DNA of 64,000 nt from Bacteroides bouchesdurhonensis (GCF_900155865.1 NZ_LT707006.1:3140577-3204576); one strand, 5' to 3'; positions 9,565-18,737 are shown, numbered from the stretch's first letter. Notes: generated by a model from the letters alone, not told the origin. Numbers and translations are program-made.

Positions 9565-9584
9565 ACCACTATTGAATTCCGCCT
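9540..9584. repeat. Inverted repeat enclosing the transposase start
   Basis: AGGCGGAA (9540-9547) pairs with TTCCGCCT (9577-9584). The annotated transposase ATG (9564) falls in the loop. In transcripts entering the IS from outside, such a stem could hide the start region. Confidence 0.5.
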
Positions 9585-9765
9585 ATAAAAAAATAAAAAT
9601 GAACGATAAGAAGAAACACCTAAGGCGGTGCTTCAGCATCGCTGCGCACGAATATAAGGATTTTTATTACAACAACAAGCGATGAACAATATTTCTTAAA
9701 TGAAAAAGCCGTGTGGATTGGTGTTTAATTTTCATTAAAGATAGCATAAGTCATCTGATTTTTAG

Positions 9766-9773
9766 TATATTTG
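9766..9773 (+). promoter_or_regulatory. -7 promoter element for DUF4251 gene
   Basis: TATATTTG, 37 nt before the ATG at 9811, fits TAnnTTTG. No -33 TTTG is clear. Confidence 0.5.
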
Positions 9774-9810
9774 AATGTTATAATATATACTCACTAAAAA
9801 TATAACTGAT

Positions 9811-10308
9811 ATGAAAACGAAAAAACAAATCTTGGTGTTATTACTAGCTATGCTAGTAGGAGCTCCTACCCTTTCGGCTCAAAGCAAGAAAGAAAAGCAG
9901 GAACAGAAAAAAGAAGCGGTTAAACAAGAAATCGTATCAGAGAACTACAAGATAGATGTCAATACCGCCATGCCTATGCGTGGACGTAATATTTCATTGT
10001 CATCTCCCTATTCATTAGAAATCAGGAATGATTCGGTTATCTCTCAATTACCTTATTATGGAAGAGCTTATAGTATTCCTTATGATGGTGGAAAAGGTTT
10101 AAACTTTAGTGCTCCACTTAAAGAATACACTATGAAAGTAGATAAGAAAGGTACTGCACGCATTAAGTTTACAGCACGTAGCCCGGAAGATTTATTCGAT
10201 TATAATATTAGAATATTCAGTAACGGATCGGCTTCTATCGATGTCAGTATGCAGAATCGGCAATCTATCAGTTTTATGGGAGATTTAATAATGAAAGACA
10301 GTAAGTAA
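9811..10308 (+). CDS. DUF4251 domain protein, exported
   Basis: The protein has 165 aa with an N-terminal signal peptide (about 1-23, cleaved after LSAQ), a Lys/Glu-rich linker and a DUF4251 domain. Recognisable features are the N-terminal MPMRGRNISLSSPYSLEI segment, a GRAYSIPYDGGKGLNF segment and a C-terminal beta-rich part ending in ISFMGDL. The family is confined largely to Bacteroidetes and has no assigned function. It probably acts in the periplasm. It stands alone, with a strong convergent terminator downstream. Confidence 0.88.
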   Translation: MKTKKQILVLLLAMLVGAPTLSAQSKKEKQEQKKEAVKQEIVSENYKIDVNTAMPMRGRNISLSSPYSLEIRNDSVISQLPYYGRAYSIPYDGGKGLNFSAPLKEYTMKVDKKGTARIKFTARSPEDLFDYNIRIFSNGSASIDVSMQNRQSISFMGDLIMKDSK

Positions 10309-10328
10309 TAACCAATCTGATCTTTTAA

Positions 10329-10410
10329 AGATGATGTCACTATCCTGTTAATATAATAACGCTATAAGCTAAGCATAGCGGCATTATGGTAGCAGGATAG
10401 CGTCATTATT
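10329..10410. terminator. Long imperfect hairpin, bidirectional terminator
   Basis: The region is one large imperfect inverted repeat. ACTATCCTG on the left pairs with CAGGATAG on the right, and ACGCTAT pairs with ATAGCG near the loop at about 10370. It separates the + strand DUF4251 gene from the - strand TRIC gene and can serve both. Confidence 0.65.
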
Positions 10411-10431
10411 ATTAAGAGGAAGTCCACCATT

Positions 10432-11064
10432 TCACCCCTCTTCATTTTCATTCTCTTCATTTCCTTTCAGGATTGGCAGACAGATATGATATTTCACAGC
10501 TAAGATACGAGTCACGAAAACGGTTAATCCGCCTATCACTTGGCAACCGTATGAATGCATACCTATAATATCGCATATCCAATAGGCAATTCCACCGACC
10601 ACACACGCCATAGCATAAATTTCTTTTCGGAAAATCAATGGTATTTCATTGATAAAGACATCTCTTATCACACCTCCGGCAGCACCCGTTATACTGCCCA
10701 TAATAATTGCCACCCAAAACGGATAACCTAAAGCAAGACTTTTACCGACACCAACTACCGTGAATAAAGCCAGGCCGACAGTATCGAATATAAAAAATGT
10801 ATTATTAAGCCGAATCAACGAACGCCCGAAGAAGATGACCCACAACAAAGCCAGAGCCGTACATATCAAATAAATAGGATTAGTCATCCAAGCAGGGGTG
10901 ACATCCAGTAAGACATCACGTATAGTACCGCCTCCGATAGCTGTAGCAAGTCCCACTACATAAGCTCCAAACCAGTCGAAACGTTTTGCTGAAGCCAAAC
11001 GGATACCACTAATTGCGAAGGCAAACGTGCCAATAAAATCAAGAATTTGAACGAATGTGGGCAT
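10432..11064 (-). CDS. TRIC-like trimeric intracellular cation channel family protein (YadS/UPF0126)
   Basis: This is a 210-aa membrane protein with about seven helices in two repeats. Each repeat contains a Gly-rich re-entrant motif followed by RDV (GGGTIRDVLL near 45 and AAGGVIRDVF near 130), the mark of the TRIC/UPF0126 family of K+-permeable trimeric channels. An open frame extends upstream to 11160, but those residues run into the divergent epimerase promoter region and are not family-like, so ATG 11064 (MPTFVQILDF) was chosen. The physiological role in bacteria is uncertain. Confidence 0.87.
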   Translation of the reverse strand: MPTFVQILDFIGTFAFAISGIRLASAKRFDWFGAYVVGLATAIGGGTIRDVLLDVTPAWMTNPIYLICTALALLWVIFFGRSLIRLNNTFFIFDTVGLALFTVVGVGKSLALGYPFWVAIIMGSITGAAGGVIRDVFINEIPLIFRKEIYAMACVVGGIAYWICDIIGMHSYGCQVIGGLTVFVTRILAVKYHICLPILKGNEENENEEG

Positions 11065-11147
11065 ATATTTGTTATTTTTGCATGCAAAGAAACGAATAAA
11101 TTCCGTAAGAAGATGTATTTTTGCTTCTTGAATTAGATAGAAACGAT

Positions 11148-12233
11148 ATGAAAATAACAATTGTTGCCGGGGCTCGCCCCAATTTCATGAAAATAGCTCC
11201 TATTACGCGTGCTATCGAAGCTGCAAGGACGCGGGGTAAAAGTATTTCCTACCGTCTGGTCTACACAGGCAAAGAAGACGATACAAGTCTGGATGCTTCT
11301 CTATTTTCAGATCTGGATATGAAAGCACCTGATGTTTACTTAGGAGTAGAAAGCAGCAATCCCACCACGTTGGCAGCCGGAATTATGATCGCTTTCGAAC
11401 AGGAACTGACTGAAAATCCGGCACACGTTGTTTTGGTAGTAGACGACCTGACAGCAACGATGAGTTGTGCCATTGTAGCCAAAAAACAAGGAATCAAAGT
11501 AGCACACCTTGTAGCCGGAACACGTTCATTCGACATGAAAATGCCGAAAGAAGTGAACCGTATGATTACGGACGGAGTATCGGATTATCTCTTTACTGCC
11601 GGAATGGTAGCCAACCGTAATCTCAATCAAACGGGAACAGAAAACGAAAATGTGTATTACGTAGGTAATATCCTGATTGACACCATACGATACAGCCGTA
11701 ACCGTCTGCTCAAACCTATTTGGTTCTCTGTTTTAGGACTGGAAGAAGGAAATTATCTTTTGCTCACTCTCAACCGTCGTGCATTACTGAACAATCGAGA
11801 AACTTTGCGCTGCCTGCTGGAAACAATTATTAAGAAGTCGGAAGGCATGCCTATTGTAGCTCCCCTGCATACATACGTACGTAATGCTATTAAAGAACTT
11901 GGAATTGAAGCTCCTAACCTTCATATCATGCCGACACAGAATTATCTATTTTTCGGATATCTGATCAATAAAGCCAAAGGTATTATTTCGGATTCCGGTA
12001 ACGTGGCGGAAGAGGCTACATTCCTGGGAATCCCCTGCATTACTCTCAACACCTTTGCCGAACATCCGGAAACATGGCGTATGGGAACCAACGAATTGGT
12101 GGGAGAAGATCCAACTGCACTCGCCCAAGCTCTGGACAAACTGATGAAAGGTGAATGGAAAAAGGGAGGATTGCCCGAACGCTGGGATGGACGTACAGCA
12201 GAACGCATCGTACAGATTTTAACAAATAAATAA
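11148..12233 (+). CDS. wecB: UDP-N-acetylglucosamine 2-epimerase (WecB-like)
   Basis: This 361-aa protein has the two-Rossmann GT-B-like epimerase fold. It has GARPNFMKIAPI at the N-terminus, a conserved acidic/His region in the middle, and the C-terminal ISDSGNVAEEATFLGIPCITL block that binds UDP. These enzymes interconvert UDP-GlcNAc and UDP-ManNAc for surface polysaccharides. The usual HG/GD-type N-terminal segment is altered (YTGKEDDTSLD), so activity on a variant substrate is possible. ATG 11148 is preferred over an in-frame TTG at 11121. No glycan cluster adjoins it. Confidence 0.85.
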   Translation: MKITIVAGARPNFMKIAPITRAIEAARTRGKSISYRLVYTGKEDDTSLDASLFSDLDMKAPDVYLGVESSNPTTLAAGIMIAFEQELTENPAHVVLVVDDLTATMSCAIVAKKQGIKVAHLVAGTRSFDMKMPKEVNRMITDGVSDYLFTAGMVANRNLNQTGTENENVYYVGNILIDTIRYSRNRLLKPIWFSVLGLEEGNYLLLTLNRRALLNNRETLRCLLETIIKKSEGMPIVAPLHTYVRNAIKELGIEAPNLHIMPTQNYLFFGYLINKAKGIISDSGNVAEEATFLGIPCITLNTFAEHPETWRMGTNELVGEDPTALAQALDKLMKGEWKKGGLPERWDGRTAERIVQILTNK

Positions 12234-12240
12234 GCGATGA

Positions 12241-12434
12241 GTTTCAAGGAACAAGACTAAGTGTTTCATGCCTTGAAACAACTAGTTTCATCCATTGAAA
12301 CATTTAGTTTCATCCATTGAAACATTTAGTTTCATCCAATGAAACACTTAGTTTCACCCCATGAAACCAATAGTTCCACCCATATGAAACCAACAGTTTC
12401 AAACCATGAAACTAAAAGTTCCAAACCACGAAAC
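12241..12434. repeat. Nine tandem 22-bp palindromic units (GTTTCA..TGAAAC)
   Basis: Units start at 12241, 12263, 12285, 12307, 12329, 12351, 12373, 12396 and 12418. Nearly all are exactly 22 bp apart, and one unit is 23 bp. The best copies (12285, 12307) read GTTTCATCCATTGAAAC plus five A/T-rich bases, and each unit is itself a 6-bp hairpin. The first unit (12241) and the last three are degenerate. The array fills the gap between the epimerase stop (12233) and the DUF5686 promoter; the remaining bases to 12563 hold only that promoter. Confidence 0.85.
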
Positions 12435-12532
12435 AAAAAGAGACTATGGATCGTTCTATGATTATGCATGTAAAGAACAAAAAACGATGAGTAAAAAAAG
12501 TTATATAATCTGTTATACTTAGAGTTATTTGC

Positions 12533-12540
12533 TAACTTTG
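12533..12540 (+). promoter_or_regulatory. -7 promoter element for DUF5686 gene
   Basis: TAACTTTG fits TAnnTTTG and lies 23 nt before the ATG at 12564, giving a leader of about 15 nt. The -33 element is unclear. Confidence 0.5.
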
Positions 12541-12563
12541 CGCCCCTACTACGTACGAACGTT

Positions 12564-15140
12564 ATGAAACAACAATACAACAAAATAATTATGCTGCTCT
12601 TATTCATACTGGCAAATTCAAATACTTTTGCACAGCAGATAAAGGGAGTAGTTACGGACTCTATTACCAATGAGCCATTAATGTACATCTCGGTTTACTA
12701 CCAAGATAAGAAAGACTTGGGTACTATCACGAACATCGACGGTGAATATAAGCTCGAAGCCCGAAAAAACGGCGGAACTCTTATATTCTCAGCTATCGGA
12801 TACATCAGTAAGACAGTAAAAGTAGGTTCGGGTAACCAAACTGTCAACGTCAAATTATCAACGGATAATGTACTGATTGATGAGGTCGTAGTGAAACCCA
12901 AGAAGGATAAATACAGTCGTAAAAACAATCCGGCTGTCGATTTCATGAAAAAGGTAATCGAACACAAAAAGGCACAATCCTTGGAAGTGAACGACTACTA
13001 TCAGTACGACAAGTACGAGAAAATGAAGATGTCTATCAATGATTTGACACCGGAAAAGCTGGAAAAAGGTATTTATAAGAAGTATTCTTTCTTGAAGGAC
13101 CAAGTGGAAGTGTCGGAGACTACTAAGAAACTGATTCTTCCTATCTCCGTTCAGGAAACGGCTTCACAAACTATCTTCCGGAAGGATCCCCAGAACAAAA
13201 AGACTATTATTAAAGGAAAGAATTCTAATGGTATAGATGAGTTCTTCTCTACAGGTGATATGCTGGGAACAGTCCTGAAAGATGTATTTGCCGATATTAA
13301 TATCTACGATGACGAAATCCGTCTTTTACAACAACGTTTCGTCAGTCCTATAGGCAATAATGCCATTTCTTTTTATAAGTTCTATCTCATGGATACGCTT
13401 GTGGTCAATAAGCGTGAATGCGTACATCTGACTTTCGTTCCGCAAAACTCACAGGATTTCGGTTTTACAGGACATCTTTATGTCCTGAATGATTCCACTT
13501 ATGCAGTTCTGAAATGTACCATGAACCTTCCGAAAAAAACCGGAGTAAACTTTGTAAATCAGATGGATATCGTGCAACAATATGAACAGCTTCCCAATGG
13601 CAACTGGGTATTGGCGGATGACGACATGACGGTAGATCTTTCCTGGAATACCAATAAGACTGCCGGAGGATTACAGGTAGAACGAACAACGAAATACACT
13701 AATTACCTGTTTGATCCTATTGAGCCACGACTTTTCCGATTGAAAGGTGATGTAATAAAAGAAGCAGATATGCTCTCGAAAAGTGATGAATATTGGGCAG
13801 AAGTCCGGCAAGTACCACTGACGAAGAAAGAGAGTAATATGGATATCTTCGTAAATCGCCTGGAGCAGATCCCGGGATTCAAATATATTATATTCGGAGC
13901 AAAAGCACTGATCGAGAACTTTGTAGAGACAGGAACCAAAGAACATCCGAGTAAAATTGATATCGGTCCTATCAATACAATGATTTCAAGTAATTATATT
14001 GATGGAACCCGTTTCCGCTTAAGTGGCATGACAACAGCTCATTTCGATAAACATTGGTTCCTCAATGGCTATGGAGCGTATGGTCTGAAAGATGAGCGTT
14101 GGAAATATAGTGGGACTCTGACTTATTCCTTCAACAAGCGTGATTATGTAGTATGGGAATTCCCGAAACATTATATATCAGCGACTTATAGTTATGATGT
14201 GATGTCACCGATGGATAAATTCCTGTTTACGGATAAAGATAATATCTTCCTTTCTCTGAAAACGACAACGGTGGATCAAATGTCTTACATGCGTGATGCT
14301 ACTATCAATTACGAACTGGAAACTCAAGCAGGATTTGGTGTAAAAGCAATGCTTCGCCATCGTAACGATGAACCTTGCGGAAAACTGGAATATTTGCGTA
14401 ATGATGCAGCACAAACGCGTGTACATGATATTACAACTTCTGAAGCCAGCCTTACATTACGATATGCTCCGGGAGAGTCTTTTGTTAATTCAAAGCAACG
14501 CCGGGTGCCTGTTTCGCTAGATGCTCCCATCTTTACATTGACTCACGCAATGGGATTCAAAGGGATATTGGGGGGAGAATACAATTTCAACCGTACAGAA
14601 GCAAGTATCTGGAAACGTTTCTGGCTTCCTTCATCCTGGGGTAAAATTGACTGTAGCGTGAAAGCTGGTGCAGAATGGAATGTAGTGCCTTTCCCATTGC
14701 TGATTTTACCGGAAGCTAACTTATCTTACATCACCCAGCGCGAAACATTCTGTTTGATCAATAATATGGAATTCCTCAATGACCGTTTTGCTTCCATGTC
14801 CGTTTCTTATGACATGAATGGAAAACTGTTTAATCGTATTCCTCTGATCAAGAATCTGAAATGGAGGGAAATGTTCCGTGTACGTGCTTTGTGGGGATCA
14901 TTGACCGATAAAAACAATCCATTCAAGAGTAGTAATCCGGAGCTATTCCGTTTTCCTACCCGCGATGGTAAATTTACCAGTTTTGTAATGGATCCTAAAG
15001 TGCCGTACATTGAAGGTAGTGTCGGTATATACAATATATTCAAATTGCTGCACATCGAATATGTGCATCGTTTCACTTATCGTGATAATCCGGGTATTAA
15101 TAAAAATGGTATCCGCTTCATGGTATTAATGGTATTCTAA
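12564..15140 (+). CDS. DUF5686 outer-membrane protein with carboxypeptidase-like regulatory domain
   Basis: This 858-aa protein begins with a signal peptide (about 1-20, ending FAQQ), then a CarboxypepD_reg-like beta-sandwich (about 22-110, with KGVVTDSITNEPLMYISVYY), a linker, and a large DUF5686 region to the C-terminus. The final stretch has alternating hydrophobic beta strands and ends in a hydrophobic motif (IRFMVLMVF), as expected for an outer-membrane beta-barrel. The N-terminal domain is shared with SusC/TonB-dependent receptors, but no plug domain is seen. Its function is unknown. rarA follows 5 bp downstream. Confidence 0.85.
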   Translation: MKQQYNKIIMLLLFILANSNTFAQQIKGVVTDSITNEPLMYISVYYQDKKDLGTITNIDGEYKLEARKNGGTLIFSAIGYISKTVKVGSGNQTVNVKLSTDNVLIDEVVVKPKKDKYSRKNNPAVDFMKKVIEHKKAQSLEVNDYYQYDKYEKMKMSINDLTPEKLEKGIYKKYSFLKDQVEVSETTKKLILPISVQETASQTIFRKDPQNKKTIIKGKNSNGIDEFFSTGDMLGTVLKDVFADINIYDDEIRLLQQRFVSPIGNNAISFYKFYLMDTLVVNKRECVHLTFVPQNSQDFGFTGHLYVLNDSTYAVLKCTMNLPKKTGVNFVNQMDIVQQYEQLPNGNWVLADDDMTVDLSWNTNKTAGGLQVERTTKYTNYLFDPIEPRLFRLKGDVIKEADMLSKSDEYWAEVRQVPLTKKESNMDIFVNRLEQIPGFKYIIFGAKALIENFVETGTKEHPSKIDIGPINTMISSNYIDGTRFRLSGMTTAHFDKHWFLNGYGAYGLKDERWKYSGTLTYSFNKRDYVVWEFPKHYISATYSYDVMSPMDKFLFTDKDNIFLSLKTTTVDQMSYMRDATINYELETQAGFGVKAMLRHRNDEPCGKLEYLRNDAAQTRVHDITTSEASLTLRYAPGESFVNSKQRRVPVSLDAPIFTLTHAMGFKGILGGEYNFNRTEASIWKRFWLPSSWGKIDCSVKAGAEWNVVPFPLLILPEANLSYITQRETFCLINNMEFLNDRFASMSVSYDMNGKLFNRIPLIKNLKWREMFRVRALWGSLTDKNNPFKSSNPELFRFPTRDGKFTSFVMDPKVPYIEGSVGIYNIFKLLHIEYVHRFTYRDNPGINKNGIRFMVLMVF

Positions 15141-15145
15141 GAATT

Positions 15146-16417
15146 ATGCAACCTCTAGCAGAACGGTTACGACCTAAAACTTTAGATGAATATATCGGTC
15201 AGAAACACTTAGTGGGACCGGGTGCTATCTTGCGAAAAATGATTGATGCGGGACGTATCTCTTCTTTTATCCTTTGGGGACCTCCCGGAGTAGGAAAAAC
15301 GACTTTGGCACAAATCATTGCCAATAAACTGGAGACTCCGTTTTATACTTTAAGTGCTGTAACTTCGGGTGTAAAAGATGTGCGCGAAGTGATAGATCGT
15401 GCCAAGAATAACCGTTTCTTTTCACAATCCAGCCCCATTATGTTTATCGATGAAATTCATCGGTTCAGTAAATCACAGCAGGATTCATTGTTGGGAGCCG
15501 TAGAACAGGGAACCATTACTTTGATTGGTGCTACAACTGAAAACCCTTCATTTGAAGTGATTCGTCCTCTCCTATCCCGTTGCCAACTTTACGTGCTCAA
15601 ATCTTTAGAAAAAGAAGATTTGCTAGAATTGCTTCAACGAGCTATTACTACTGACGTAGTACTGAAGGAACGAAATATAGAATTGAAAGAAACTACAGCC
15701 ATGTTACGTTTCTCCGGTGGAGATGCACGTAAATTATTAAACATTTTAGAATTGGTTGTAGATTCGGAAACAGAGGATAAGGTTGTCATTACTGATGAAA
15801 TGGTAACTGAACGTCTACAACAAAATCCGTTGGCATATGATAAAGACGGAGAAATGCATTATGACATTATTTCCGCTTTCATCAAATCCATTCGGGGAAG
15901 TGATCCGGACGGAGCTATTTACTGGCTTGCACGTATGGTAGAAGGAGGTGAAGATCCAGCTTTTATTGCCCGTAGATTAGTGATTTCTGCTTCTGAAGAT
16001 ATAGGTCTTGCCAATCCCAATGCTTTGCTTTTGGCAAATGCTTGCTTTGATACACTAATGAAAATCGGTTGGCCCGAAGGAAGAATTCCTCTGGCAGAAA
16101 CTACAATCTATTTAGCGACAAGCCCTAAAAGTAATTCTGCTTACAATGCAATCAATGATGCATTGGAATTGGTACGTTCTAGCGGCAACCTACCTGTGCC
16201 TTTACACCTCCGTAACGCTCCTACTAAGTTAATGAAACAGTTAGGTTACGGACAAGAATATAAATACGCTCATAATTACGAAGGGAATTTTGTAAATCAG
16301 CAGTTCTTACCTGATGAATTGAAAGATAAACGAATCTGGCAACCTCAGAATAATCCGGCCGAGCAGAAACATGCTGAACGAATGCAGCAATTGTGGGGAG
16401 AAAAGTTCAAGAAATAG
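15146..16417 (+). CDS. rarA: Replication-associated recombination protein A (AAA+ ATPase)
   Basis: The 423-aa protein has an AAA+ module at the N-terminus: Walker A GPPGVGKTT near residues 47-55, Walker B MFIDEIHRF near 103-111, a sensor-1 IGATTENPS stretch and an RPLLSRC arginine finger. The C-terminal RarA/MgsA tetramerisation domain follows, with SAYNAINDAL and LPVPLHLRNAPTKLMK. RarA acts at stalled replication forks with RecA and SSB. The gene starts 5 bp after the DUF5686 stop and its end approaches the dehydrogenase, so the three may be co-transcribed without an evident functional link. Confidence 0.94.
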   Translation: MQPLAERLRPKTLDEYIGQKHLVGPGAILRKMIDAGRISSFILWGPPGVGKTTLAQIIANKLETPFYTLSAVTSGVKDVREVIDRAKNNRFFSQSSPIMFIDEIHRFSKSQQDSLLGAVEQGTITLIGATTENPSFEVIRPLLSRCQLYVLKSLEKEDLLELLQRAITTDVVLKERNIELKETTAMLRFSGGDARKLLNILELVVDSETEDKVVITDEMVTERLQQNPLAYDKDGEMHYDIISAFIKSIRGSDPDGAIYWLARMVEGGEDPAFIARRLVISASEDIGLANPNALLLANACFDTLMKIGWPEGRIPLAETTIYLATSPKSNSAYNAINDALELVRSSGNLPVPLHLRNAPTKLMKQLGYGQEYKYAHNYEGNFVNQQFLPDELKDKRIWQPQNNPAEQKHAERMQQLWGEKFKK

Positions 16418-16443
16418 GAATAGACAATTCAAAATATATATTT

Positions 16444-17400
16444 ATGAAAATAGTAGTTTTAGACGGCTATGCCGCCAATCCAGGAGATCTATCTTGGGAA
16501 GGTTTGAAAGCTCTCGGAGAATGTACTATCTACGATCGTACTGCCCCCGAAGAAGTGCAAGAACGTGCTGCCGGTGCAGAAGTAATTCTAACCAACAAGG
16601 TTGTTATCAATAGCGATCTTATAGCTGCTCTACCCGAACTAAAATATATCGGTGTATTAGCAACCGGATATAATGTGGTAGACACTATTGCAGCTAAGGA
16701 ACGTGGTATCACTGTGACAAATATCCCTGCATATAGCACTGCTTCCGTTGCACAGATGGTATTTGCCCATATCCTGAATATTGCATTGCATGTACAACAT
16801 CATTCAGAAGAAGTTCGGAAAGGTCGTTGGACAAATAGTAAGGATTTTTGTTTCTGGGATACTCCATTAATAGAACTTAGAGAAAAGAAAATTGGCCTCA
16901 TCGGATTGGGAAATACAGGATATACTACTGCGCGCGTTGCTATCGGCTTCGGCATGCAAGTGTATGCAGTAACTTCCAAATCACATTTCCAACTGCCACC
17001 AGAAATAAAAAAAACGGATATGGACCAGTTGTTCAGCGAATGTGATATTATCAGTTTACATTGCCCGCTGACTCCTGATACTCACGAGTTAGTAAATGCC
17101 CGCCGTCTGGCTACAATGAAACCATCGGCAATCCTGATCAATACTGGTCGCGGACCGCTAATTAACGAACAAGATCTTGCTGATGCGCTGAATAATGGCA
17201 AGATTTATGCAGCCGGAGTAGATGTACTTTCATCAGAGCCTCCTCGTGCTGATAATCCGTTACTTACAGCAAAGAACTGTTACATCACTCCGCATATCGC
17301 ATGGGCTACTTCAGAGGCACGCGAACGGTTGATGAATATCGCAATCAGCAATTTACAAGCATTTATTGCCGGAACTCCGGAAAATGTAGTGAATAAATAA
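16444..17400 (+). CDS. D-2-hydroxyacid dehydrogenase (glycerate dehydrogenase-like)
   Basis: The 318-aa protein has the two-domain D-isomer-specific 2-hydroxyacid dehydrogenase fold. The NAD-binding motif is GLIGLGNTG (about 150-158). The catalytic triad regions are INTGRG (Arg), the Glu segment in GVDVLSSEPP and the His in ITPHIAW. It is closest in appearance to HprA-type hydroxypyruvate/glycerate dehydrogenases; the exact 2-oxoacid is not certain. An in-frame ATG at 16393 overlaps the rarA end, but ATG 16444 starts the family-type MKIVVLDGYAAN. A convergent terminator follows. Confidence 0.9.
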   Translation: MKIVVLDGYAANPGDLSWEGLKALGECTIYDRTAPEEVQERAAGAEVILTNKVVINSDLIAALPELKYIGVLATGYNVVDTIAAKERGITVTNIPAYSTASVAQMVFAHILNIALHVQHHSEEVRKGRWTNSKDFCFWDTPLIELREKKIGLIGLGNTGYTTARVAIGFGMQVYAVTSKSHFQLPPEIKKTDMDQLFSECDIISLHCPLTPDTHELVNARRLATMKPSAILINTGRGPLINEQDLADALNNGKIYAAGVDVLSSEPPRADNPLLTAKNCYITPHIAWATSEARERLMNIAISNLQAFIAGTPENVVNK

Positions 17401-17426
17401 GGGAGTTGCATACTTTAAAATAATGT

Positions 17427-17512
17427 AAGACTACTCCATTCTGAAATACCCCCTAAAAGTAGAACAAAACTTTTAGAGATTCTATTAACAGAATGAAGTA
17501 GTCTTATTTTTA
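17427..17512. terminator. Bidirectional terminator between dehydrogenase and cydB
   Basis: A 17-bp arm (17427-17443) pairs with 17489-17505 with one mismatch, and a nested hairpin ACTTTTA/TAAAAGT sits in the loop. ATTTTTA follows on +. It lies between convergent genes. Confidence 0.75.
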
Positions 17513-17570
17513 GTCACTCCAATGCCCTTATAAATATTCTAAAACCTAACAAGTATGTTTAAATTCTATT

Positions 17571-18713
17571 TCAATAGGCATGTCCACCTTCATCCATTTC
17601 TTTCTCTGTGATCTTCTTGTTGTCAGTACTCCGCCATGCATAGAAAATATATGCAATCACAAATGGAACAAGAATAGAAACCCATGCCATTGTTTCCAAC
17701 GTATACATACTGGAACAACTATTGGCTAACGTCAAAGAACTTTGCAAATCCGTAGTAGATGGGTAATAGGCTGTATTATTATATCCTGCTACTAATAGCA
17801 AAGCCAATACAGTCAATACAGTTCCAATTCCTGTAAACCAAATACCTTTGTCAAAAGTCTTTTTAAGAACAGTCTTTCCTATTCCAAAAAGTACTAATAT
17901 AACTCCAACTAGAAACAGTCCCAAAACAACAGGCATCTCTATGAAGTTGGTAAAATACTTAAATGGCTGCATATAAATCTCTTGAGTATCGGGGTTTACA
18001 GCAAAGCCATCTGATACTAATGTACGAATTACAAATGCTAAGAAAAATACTAGAAACAATATTGTATTGTTCAATACCGCCCGGCGACACTTTGTGTTTA
18101 ATTCTTTATCGCTAATATTATTAATAAAATACAAAGCTCCTAACACACGTGCTAAAAAGAACACAGCCAATCCCAAAATCACATTCCAAATATTTGTCAG
18201 CGCATCTAATCCATGCCAACCATTTCCCCAGTGACTGATAACCGGCATAATCGTATCCGTAATATTTGATTTATTTACATAAAAATCCGAACCGGTAAAG
18301 AAGGTAGCAACTGCTCCACCTAACAACAACGGACCTACTACTCCATTAATTACCAGAAAAGTCTGATAAGTCTTTTTACCTAACAAGTTTCCTGCTTTAC
18401 TTTGGAATTCATAGCTAACTGCCTGCAAAACAAAGCTAAATAGAATAATCATCCATAGCCAATAAGCACCTCCGAAACTAGTACTATAGAACAATGGGAA
18501 AGATGCAAAGAAAGCACCTCCGAATGTTACTAGTGTAGTAAATGTAAATTCCCATTTACGTCCTGTAGAATTCACCATCATTTTGCGATGTTCTTCTGTC
18601 TTACCAAGGCAAAACAACAATGAATTTCCTCCTTGCACAAATAACAAAAATACGAGTATGGCTCCAAGCAAGGATACAATCAGCCACCAATATTGTTGAA
18701 GAAGTATATACAT
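17571..18713 (-). CDS. cydB: Cytochrome bd quinol oxidase subunit II
   Basis: This 380-aa polytopic membrane protein has about nine helices and CydB-type features, including the N-terminal helix with LLFVQGGNSLL and a GGAFFASFPLFYSTSFGGAYWLW segment. With CydA it forms the high-affinity terminal oxidase that reduces O2 to water with quinol electrons; in Bacteroides it supports growth at nanomolar O2. It is 24 bp downstream of cydA in the same operon, and the terminator at 17427-17512 closes it. Confidence 0.94.
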   Translation of the reverse strand: MYILLQQYWWLIVSLLGAILVFLLFVQGGNSLLFCLGKTEEHRKMMVNSTGRKWEFTFTTLVTFGGAFFASFPLFYSTSFGGAYWLWMIILFSFVLQAVSYEFQSKAGNLLGKKTYQTFLVINGVVGPLLLGGAVATFFTGSDFYVNKSNITDTIMPVISHWGNGWHGLDALTNIWNVILGLAVFFLARVLGALYFINNISDKELNTKCRRAVLNNTILFLVFFLAFVIRTLVSDGFAVNPDTQEIYMQPFKYFTNFIEMPVVLGLFLVGVILVLFGIGKTVLKKTFDKGIWFTGIGTVLTVLALLLVAGYNNTAYYPSTTDLQSSLTLANSCSSMYTLETMAWVSILVPFVIAYIFYAWRSTDNKKITEKEMDEGGHAY

Positions 18714-18737
18714 GAGTTATTAGTTTTAAGTTTCATA

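Larger units (their letters stand above)
8181..9713. mobile_element. Complete ISAs1-family-like insertion sequence with 10-bp target duplication
   Basis: The terminal inverted repeats CACGGCTTTTTCATTTAAG (8181-8199) and its exact reverse complement (9695-9713) bound a 1533-bp element. The 10-bp direct repeat TGGATTGGTG lies at 8171-8180 and 9714-9723, as expected for the 8-10-bp duplications of ISAs1-type elements. One long ORF on - encodes the transposase. Perfect TIRs and duplication and an intact ORF indicate recent transposition. Between 9585 and 9694 there is only a 28-codon + strand frame of doubtful meaning. Confidence 0.93.

Noticed and set aside
9437..9685. 82-aa + strand ORF across the right end of the IS
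   Set aside because: It is antisense to the transposase and starts within it; composition is low complexity and there is no family resemblance. Treated as a shadow.
11065..11160. N-terminal extension of the TRIC-like protein to 11160
   Set aside because: The added residues overlap the divergent epimerase start and do not look like the family; ATG 11064 begins the conserved part.
12241..12434. CRISPR-like array of the 22-bp units
   Set aside because: There are no unique spacers; the units are contiguous tandem palindromes with a 5-bp A/T-rich joint, and no cas gene is nearby.
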